A DNA stretch of 64,000 nt from Sandaracinaceae bacterium (GTDB lineage: Bacteria; Myxococcota_A; Polyangia; Polyangiales; Sandaracinaceae), in NCBI GenBank assembly GCA_040218145.1, contig JAVJQK010000005.1, forward strand, positions 1 through 64,000. The letters run 5' to 3'. How positions within the stretch are numbered: position 1 is the first letter of the stretch; the number at the start of each line of letters is the position of its first letter. This document shows positions 59,549-64,000 of the stretch, piece after piece. Made by a program: the position numbers and the translations under genes. The notes beneath the pieces were generated by a model. That model searched no databases and was not told the origin of the DNA. It saw only the letters and a list, made by a program, of their open reading frames with translations.

Positions 59549-59567
59549 CACCGGTTCGGGTCCTGCC
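59538..59567. repeat. repeat C, diverged copy
   Basis: CTTGTCGCTGACACCGGTTC, then GGGTCCTGCC, resembles the 31-bp repeat C at 61891 and 63169 with a small insertion and two substitutions. It overlaps the end of the decayed DUF1906 gene. Confidence 0.5.
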
Positions 59568-59571
59568 TGAA

Positions 59572-59988
59572 CTAGGCTCCGGATTCCTCCAGCGCTTCGG
59601 GGAAGGCCTCTCCCACGAGGATCTCGAAGCGGCGGGACAACATGCCGGGGCCGATCGACCAACGCTCAGGATCCTCGAACTCGAACAGGATCCTCAGAGC
59701 ATTGTCGGAGCTGCGGATCGCAATCATCGCCTCGAGCCAAGGCACGCCGTCGTCGCCCTTGCTCAGGTCGCGCAGCTCCATCATGGCCGCGACGGCTTCG
59801 TCCTTGTCGATCGCGAACTCGAACCCCTTCTGGAGCTTGCCGAGGAACTTGTAGCGTAGGTCGGCGTAGTTGACGCCGTCTTCCAGGGCGAAGACCCAGC
59901 CGACGTAGTCCCAGGGCTGCGGCTCGGCTTCGGCGTTTCGCAGCAGGATCCCGCCGATCTTGTGAATGAGCTCGTTGGTGTCGGCCAT
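59572..59988 (-). CDS. possible immunity-type protein
   Basis: The 138-residue product has no signal peptide and is acidic. It opens with a helix (NELIHKIGGILLRNAEA) and shows WDYVGWVFALEDG, AVAAMMELRDLSKGDDGVPWLEAMIAI and LFEFEDPERW, a pattern like DUF600/YezG-type immunity proteins, though I am not certain. Next to it, on the same strand upstream, is an orphan frame that looks like the C-terminus of a toxin. Together they suggest the remains of a toxin-immunity pair. Confidence 0.55.
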   Translation of the reverse strand: MADTNELIHKIGGILLRNAEAEPQPWDYVGWVFALEDGVNYADLRYKFLGKLQKGFEFAIDKDEAVAAMMELRDLSKGDDGVPWLEAMIAIRSSDNALRILFEFEDPERWSIGPGMLSRRFEILVGEAFPEALEESGA

Positions 59989-60006
59989 GTTGGTTGCGCC
60001 TCTGCG

Positions 60007-60192
60007 TCATCGAGCTCGCCGCGCGGCAGGCGTTGCCTCGAGTCGCTCGGCTCGGGCTTTGCCGTTGGAGCTCCGGCGGAACTGCGCTCTGTCGTAGGTC
60101 TCACCGCCCACATTCTTGAACTTCTCGCCGCCCGTCAACGTCCCCGTGCCGCCATCTGCGCGCGCGATGACGCTTGCCCCACCTCGACGGCA
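60007..60192 (-). pseudogene. orphan toxin-like C-terminal fragment
   Basis: The frame is open from just after the stop of the ceramidase-like gene to a stop at 60007. It encodes about 60 residues, with VIARADGGTGTLTGGEKFKNVGGETYDRAQFRRS-type sequence broken up by Gly, Lys and Arg. This looks like the tail of a polymorphic toxin cut off from its N-terminus. No start codon of its own is evident. It is directly upstream of the immunity-like gene. Confidence 0.45.
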
Positions 60193-61761
60193 TCAGCGCA
60201 TCTCGCGCACCGCTTCGCGTAGGGCGCCCGCGACGTGCGAGCCGAGGGACACGCCTTCGCCGTACTGCGCGTCGTCGCCGTACGTGTGGGGCGGCAGCCG
60301 ATCCCACTGTGAGCGCGGCACGATGTACCCGACGGCGTCGTTCGCCTGGTTGATGAGCACGGAGGTCGTCCCGTCTTCCGGGAGGAGGCTCTGGAAGGAG
60401 GGCGGCGGCGCGAGGAAGGGATAGTCCGCGCCGGGGCGGCTCTCCGCGAGGCTCGTGCCGTCGGGATGTTGCAGCCAGAGCTCCGGGTAGAGCTCGCCCG
60501 GGAGCGCGAGGAAGCGCAGCGGCCCGATCGTCCAGACGTTCACCTCGGTCTGGATGCGCACGTCGCCGAGCAGGACCTCGTCCCACGGCAGGGCGGGCGC
60601 GGTCGGCTCCTCGTCCAGCGTCACCCGCGTGCCGTCGGTCCGGAAGAGCCGGCGCGGGATCACCCCGAGCTGCACCGCGCCGAGGATCTCCGGCGTGGTG
60701 ACGCGCAGCAGGAAGGGGTTGGCGCGGAACGCGAGCGCGGGCTCGACCACGGTGGTCGGGGCGGACTCGAGCGCCTCGATGGCGATGGCCGCCGCGCCCG
60801 CCCCGACGTACTCCGCCTTCTCGAACGTGCCCGTCGCGCAGGTCTCGCGCCCGGCCTCGTCGGGGCAGCCCGCGATGTCCATCGGGTTCATCAGCCCGCC
60901 GAGCGCGCCCGGCATGTAGAAGGCCACCGCGCCGGGGTAAGCCGCCTCCAGCTCGCGCCGCAGGTAGTGCGGGTAGTCGGAGCTCACGAGCGTGTTCTCT
61001 CCCCCGAGCGCCTCCGCGTGGTTGCCCCAGATCACCACCGTGGCGATGGGGCCTTCCGCGGAGTCGAAGCGGAGGGCGGTGATCGTCGCGTCGATCACCT
61101 CGGGCAGCCGGCTGTCCGCCACGAGGTGCGGCGCTGCGGTGCGCGCGAACGTCATCGTGGCCTCGCGCTCGGCGTCGATGGCCTCCGCGAGCGCGTCGAG
61201 CGCCTGCGCGATCACGCGCTCGTTGTAGGCGCGGTCGTAGCCGCTGGCGATCAAGTGCGCTCCGCCGAAGCCGAGCGGGTCCTGGCTCTCGTGCGTGTGC
61301 GTCGCGACCACCGCCACGTGATCCACGTCCAGCCCCCGCGCCTGCGCGGCCATGCGGAGATCCACCACGTCGTCGTGCGAGACGCCGAGCAGATCGAGCA
61401 CGACGATCCCGAGGCGCGTCTCGCCGCGCGAGATCGACAGCGCCCTCGCCCAGGTGTCGTCGTGCACCCCGGTCGCCGCCCGCCCCGGATCGAAGCCGGC
61501 GATCCAGACCGGGTCCCAGCGGCCGTCGCCGTCCACGTCGTCAAACGCCTCACCGGGGTCGCGCACCCCGTCCCCGTCCTCGTCGTCCCAGCTCTCCACC
61601 ACCGGCGTGATCACGCGCCGCGCCGCGCCGACGCGAAACGCGCCGCTCGCGTCCGGGCAGCGGCTGTCGCTCGGACACGCGACGTCGTCGATGAGTCCCT
61701 CGGTGTTCGGCGGGTCGCAGGCCATCAGGAGCAAGAGAGCGAACGAGGCGCGGGTCCACAT
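60193..61761 (-). CDS. neutral/alkaline ceramidase-like lipoprotein
   Basis: The 522-residue product from ATG 61761 starts MWTRASFALLLLMAC (lipobox LMAC). Its layout matches the N-terminal domain of neutral/alkaline ceramidases: FRVGAARRVITP, an early D-rich calcium-like loop (DDEDGDGVRDPGE), LGIVVLDLLGVSHDD, the zinc-binding VVATHTHESQDPLG and, later, VIWGNHAEALGG. It is shorter than classical family members, and the C-terminal immunoglobulin-like domain is not obvious. The substrate could be a sphingolipid or another amide lipid. Surface anchoring is inferred from the lipobox. Confidence 0.8.
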   Translation of the reverse strand: MWTRASFALLLLMACDPPNTEGLIDDVACPSDSRCPDASGAFRVGAARRVITPVVESWDDEDGDGVRDPGEAFDDVDGDGRWDPVWIAGFDPGRAATGVHDDTWARALSISRGETRLGIVVLDLLGVSHDDVVDLRMAAQARGLDVDHVAVVATHTHESQDPLGFGGAHLIASGYDRAYNERVIAQALDALAEAIDAEREATMTFARTAAPHLVADSRLPEVIDATITALRFDSAEGPIATVVIWGNHAEALGGENTLVSSDYPHYLRRELEAAYPGAVAFYMPGALGGLMNPMDIAGCPDEAGRETCATGTFEKAEYVGAGAAAIAIEALESAPTTVVEPALAFRANPFLLRVTTPEILGAVQLGVIPRRLFRTDGTRVTLDEEPTAPALPWDEVLLGDVRIQTEVNVWTIGPLRFLALPGELYPELWLQHPDGTSLAESRPGADYPFLAPPPSFQSLLPEDGTTSVLINQANDAVGYIVPRSQWDRLPPHTYGDDAQYGEGVSLGSHVAGALREAVREMR

Positions 61762-61890
61762 GGTGGGCAACCCACCGCAACACACATGCCACGGCGCGAA
61801 GCGGGGCCCATCCACGGGCGATCGACGCGCGTTCACGCCACGCGTGAATGGACGACGTCAGCCTGCCCATCGTGGGCCAGCTCGACCGCC

Positions 61891-61922
61891 CTTGTCACAG
61901 GCCCCGGTTCGGGTCTTGCCCC
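61891..61922. repeat. repeat C, copy 1
   Basis: CTTGTCACAGGCCCCGG then TTCGGGTCTTGCCCC. It matches the segment at 63169-63199 with one mismatch in 31 bases. It lies 57 bp before the GTG of the lipoprotein gene at 61979. Confidence 0.8.
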
Positions 61923-61978
61923 CTCACGGTAGGTCGTGGCTGTAGACACCGAACTGCTAAGCCCGCACCATTTGCCGT

Positions 61979-63130
61979 GTGCGCCGAACGTTGTCGCCTT
62001 TCGGGTTCTCTCTTGCCGGCTTCGTTCTTGCCGCAGGCTGTGGCGCAGCCAGGCACAATGATTCGGCTGAGATCCCTGGAGCCAGAGGGCGGGCCGCACC
62101 CGCTCCAGACCAGACGGCCCCATCGTCAACCGAGTCGAGGTCTGCTCCCGACGAGCCGGACGAGGGCGACATCGACGTCGAGGCGTCCGGGGCTTCACAG
62201 CGCGAGGCGGCCCCTGGACTTGACTCGACAGAGGCGGAGGAACCCAGGACCGAGGAGCGCCACGCCGCGCTTCCTCCGTGCCGCTGGTACGCGGTGAACT
62301 CTCCACCTCCACTCGAAGGGCCTGGAAGTATGGCGGAGATCGATACGCGCGTTAGCGCGGCGCTCAGCCGCGAAGCGCGAGTAGTGGGGCGGTTGCGGCT
62401 CGCTGCCCGCGGCTGCGCCTCCCTGTCCGTTGGGCTTGTGGTTGTCCGCCATGCGGAAGACGACGATGGCATCGACGGCTTCATGATTACGGGAGACGAT
62501 CCGTCACGGGCCCCCCGCACTGGACCCCGCGGGGAGGAGCGAAGGAATGCACCGTGGGCCCCCAACGCCGACCTCGACCGTCGTGGCTCGTGCGACTCTG
62601 ATGCGGCACCGGAGGTGCATTTCTTCCGGGCGCAGCATGGCCCGGATCACTCCGTGGAACAGATTCATCTCGAGAACTTGGATGTCGAAGCATGCGGTTT
62701 CTACGGCCACGACCTACGACATGGCGATCTCGACGGAGATGGGACCACGGAGGTACGCGTCGAAACGCGGACTGGCGGCTGGCAGGAAATGAGCGCGGGA
62801 ACCGACCGTAGCCACCGGCTGTTCATCTTCGACTTGGCCTCCTTCCGTGCACAGCTGGCGCTGGAGCTCGGATACGAGCGGGCTCCAGAGTGTGGCCTCG
62901 ACTATGAGGACCTCTCGGGCGTGATGTCGCTCCGGGATCTCGACGGCGACGAGCATCGCGACGTCGTCGTTCGTCAGCACCTGGAAGGACGCGACAGTCA
63001 CTTCTCGCCAGCGGAGTACCAGGACTGGCGGACCAACGTATGGCGATACGATGCCTCGGCAGACGGCTACGTTCGCGCGGAGGAACTCGACTCCACGGTC
63101 CGGGGCCGGAGTCCAGACATGGGCGAATGA
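61979..63130 (+). CDS. predicted lipoprotein with FG-GAP-like motifs
   Basis: The 383-residue product has a GTG start and a lipoprotein signal (GFSLAGFVLAAGC). A long acidic linker (25-100) is followed by a domain with two D-x-D-G-D-x-x-x-(D/E)-V motifs (HGDLDGDGTTEVRV, LRDLDGDEHRDVVV), the calcium-loop pattern of FG-GAP/VCBS repeats. Codon use is less GC-rich than in neighbours, with A/T more common in third positions. The gene is flanked by direct copies of repeat C, which is compatible with arrival by recombination. Confidence 0.75.
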   Translation: MRRTLSPFGFSLAGFVLAAGCGAARHNDSAEIPGARGRAAPAPDQTAPSSTESRSAPDEPDEGDIDVEASGASQREAAPGLDSTEAEEPRTEERHAALPPCRWYAVNSPPPLEGPGSMAEIDTRVSAALSREARVVGRLRLAARGCASLSVGLVVVRHAEDDDGIDGFMITGDDPSRAPRTGPRGEERRNAPWAPNADLDRRGSCDSDAAPEVHFFRAQHGPDHSVEQIHLENLDVEACGFYGHDLRHGDLDGDGTTEVRVETRTGGWQEMSAGTDRSHRLFIFDLASFRAQLALELGYERAPECGLDYEDLSGVMSLRDLDGDEHRDVVVRQHLEGRDSHFSPAEYQDWRTNVWRYDASADGYVRAEELDSTVRGRSPDMGE

Positions 63131-63168
63131 CCGACGAGATGGGTGCAAATCACGTCCTGAGAACCGGC

Positions 63169-63199
63169 CTTGTCACAGACCCCGGTTCGGGTCTTGCCC
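63169..63199. repeat. repeat C, copy 2
   Basis: CTTGTCACAGACCCCGG then TTCGGGTCTTGCCC, in the same orientation as copy 1 and 38 bp after the stop of the gene it brackets. Confidence 0.8.
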
Positions 63200-63246
63200 G
63201 GGTCCATCGCGGCCCCGAGAGGGACTGGGGCATGACGCTGGGCCGG

Positions 63247-63274
63247 ATTTTGACGAACGAATAGGATCGTCCCC
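63247..63274. repeat. palindromic repeat, right half (R2)
   Basis: TTTTGACGAACG and AATAGGATCGTCCCC form a canonical right arm without a left arm. The bases that follow, GACGCTCGGCCCCGCG, are shared with R3 apart from one change, so R2 and R3 are direct repeats of about 40 bp. Confidence 0.85.
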
Positions 63275-63340
63275 GACGCTCGGCCCCGCGAAGCGCGAAC
63301 GTCTTGTCGGACGGGAGCAGCCCGCTGTACGTTGCGCGCC

Positions 63341-63846
63341 ATGCGTGAACGCGACGCCGTGCGAGGGGCGCTCGCCTCGGCGGCGATGTGGGTGCTGTTC
63401 CCCGTCCTCGCGAGCTGCGGGGGAGCCGCAGCACGGCCGGCGGCCGAAACGACCGCGCCACGTCGCGGATTCGCGCAGGTGGCCGAGGGCGAGGGGGAAG
63501 AGGCCGGGCGCGACGGCGAGCAGGGTGGGGGCGACACGCTCTCCCGCGCGGACCTCGAGACGCTGGCGGCGGCGCTCGAAGAAGACACCACGTGCCAGCG
63601 GGGCGACGCCGCGTCGTGCCTGCGTCGCGGGGACGCGCAGCGGGCGTCGCTCGAGGGGGATCCGCCACCCGACGTGTGGAGATCGACGCGGTCGTGGAGT
63701 ACATCCACGGCTGCCTGAGCGGCGTCGCGACGAGCTGCACGATGGCCGACTGGGCTCGCGTCGGCCGGTACTACGCACGCGCCTGCCAGCTCGGGCTCCC
63801 GAGCGGCTGCGAGCGAGCCGAGCAGCTGCTGCGTCCGACCGAGTGA
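63341..63846 (+). pseudogene. frameshifted lipoprotein with Sel1-like C-terminus
   Basis: From ATG 63341 the product starts MRERDAVRGALASAAMWVLF and has lipobox LASC, a linker and a Cys-rich part (CQRGDAASCLRRGDAQRA). Near 63670, in a CCCGACGTGTGG stretch, the frame shifts by one base: the first frame runs out at 63718, and the second continues VEIDAVVEYIHGCLSGVATSC..ARVGRYYARACQLGLPSGCERAEQLL to a stop at 63846. The C-rich alternation matches Sel1-like repeats. It is bracketed by right halves R2 and R3 of the palindromic repeat. Sequence error or real decay. Confidence 0.65.
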
Positions 63847-63871
63847 TCGACGAACGAATAGGATCGTCCCC
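63847..63871. repeat. palindromic repeat, right half (R3)
   Basis: TCGACGAACG and AATAGGATCGTCCCC. It begins one base after the stop of the frameshifted lipoprotein gene. The last 129 bp of the window after it show no supported gene. Confidence 0.85.
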
Positions 63872-64000
63872 GAGGCTCGGCCCCGCGTCGCCGCCTGACG
63901 ACGCGGTATCGGCGTCCGTGCGGGTGACTCGACCTTTGGGACCGAATCGTGGCCGAGCACGGCGAGTCCGAGAGCTGAACGGCCCCCCCACGACCCGAGG

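Noticed and set aside
61891-61922. tRNA T-arm in repeat C (GGTTCGGGTC)
   Set aside because: The invariant A of the T-loop is G here, there is no matching acceptor, anticodon or D arm around it, and the same is true for the copies at 63169 and 59538.
5062-63871. Palindromic repeats as integron attC sites
   Set aside because: The 3'-end position and imperfect pairing are reminiscent, but the ends lack the GTTRRRY/RYYYAAC core sites, gene orientations are mixed and no integrase is present.

Overview
The window is high-GC DNA, by eye about 70 %, with almost no AT-rich gene in it. It looks like a piece of a myxobacterial (Myxococcota, probably Polyangia/Sandaracinaceae-like) chromosome. The reasons are the very large number of unrelated predicted lipoproteins (about 20), many with Asp/Ala/Gly linkers of the DAG type after the lipobox, Cys-rich modules, beta-propeller lipoproteins, Uma2 (DUF820) proteins, a DUF3396-type immunity gene and a bacterial SLC4-type bicarbonate transporter. 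No rRNA, tRNA, ribosomal-protein or central-metabolism gene was recognised. This is accessory, envelope- and conflict-oriented genome space.

Layout. 0-8 kb: lipoproteins, including a translationally coupled ferritin-like lipoprotein and a protease-like/outer-membrane protein. 8-12 kb: a voltage-gated potassium channel, a membrane-anchored DUF4041/GIY-YIG protein and a DUF234-type ATPase with a repeated operator-like motif in front of it. 12-19 kb: lipoproteins, a CAP-domain protein, a Cys-rich tandem-module/glycine-rich protein and a zinc-finger protein. 19-23 kb: three genes joined by stop/start overlaps (DUF3396 immunity-like, a cargo-like protein, a propeller-like protein) that look like a type VI-associated effector locus. 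24-39 kb: membrane zinc-ribbon protein, frameshifted LysR regulator, propeller lipoproteins, GNAT, OmpA-like, Uma2, and an HPF-like/universal-stress two-gene operon. 39-45 kb: DUF5996, the SLC4-type transporter, membrane proteins and an OmpA-like protein. 45-56 kb: the main conflict region, with a 2114-residue DEAD/DEAH helicase carrying DUF1998 and a Vsr-like nuclease region, overlapping a RelE-like/UvrD helicase fusion, flanked by a broken SMI1/KNR4 gene and a nucleotidyltransferase toxin-antitoxin-like pair. 56-64 kb: lipoproteins, Uma2, a decayed DUF1906 gene, an orphan toxin tail next to a possible immunity gene, a ceramidase-like lipoprotein and more lipoproteins.

Two signals stand out. 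First, a family of about 66-bp imperfect palindromes (six full copies, six half copies, three degenerate pieces) is scattered through the window. Most copies lie 1-28 bp after a stop codon, and they bracket single lipoprotein genes or a small operon several times. No transposase for it is present. Second, the DUF1998-helicase/RelE-UvrD pair at 45.9-54.4 kb is a strong candidate for an anti-phage or DNA-processing module that I cannot match to a named system. At least five genes carry a single-base frameshift, which is either real decay or draft-quality sequence.
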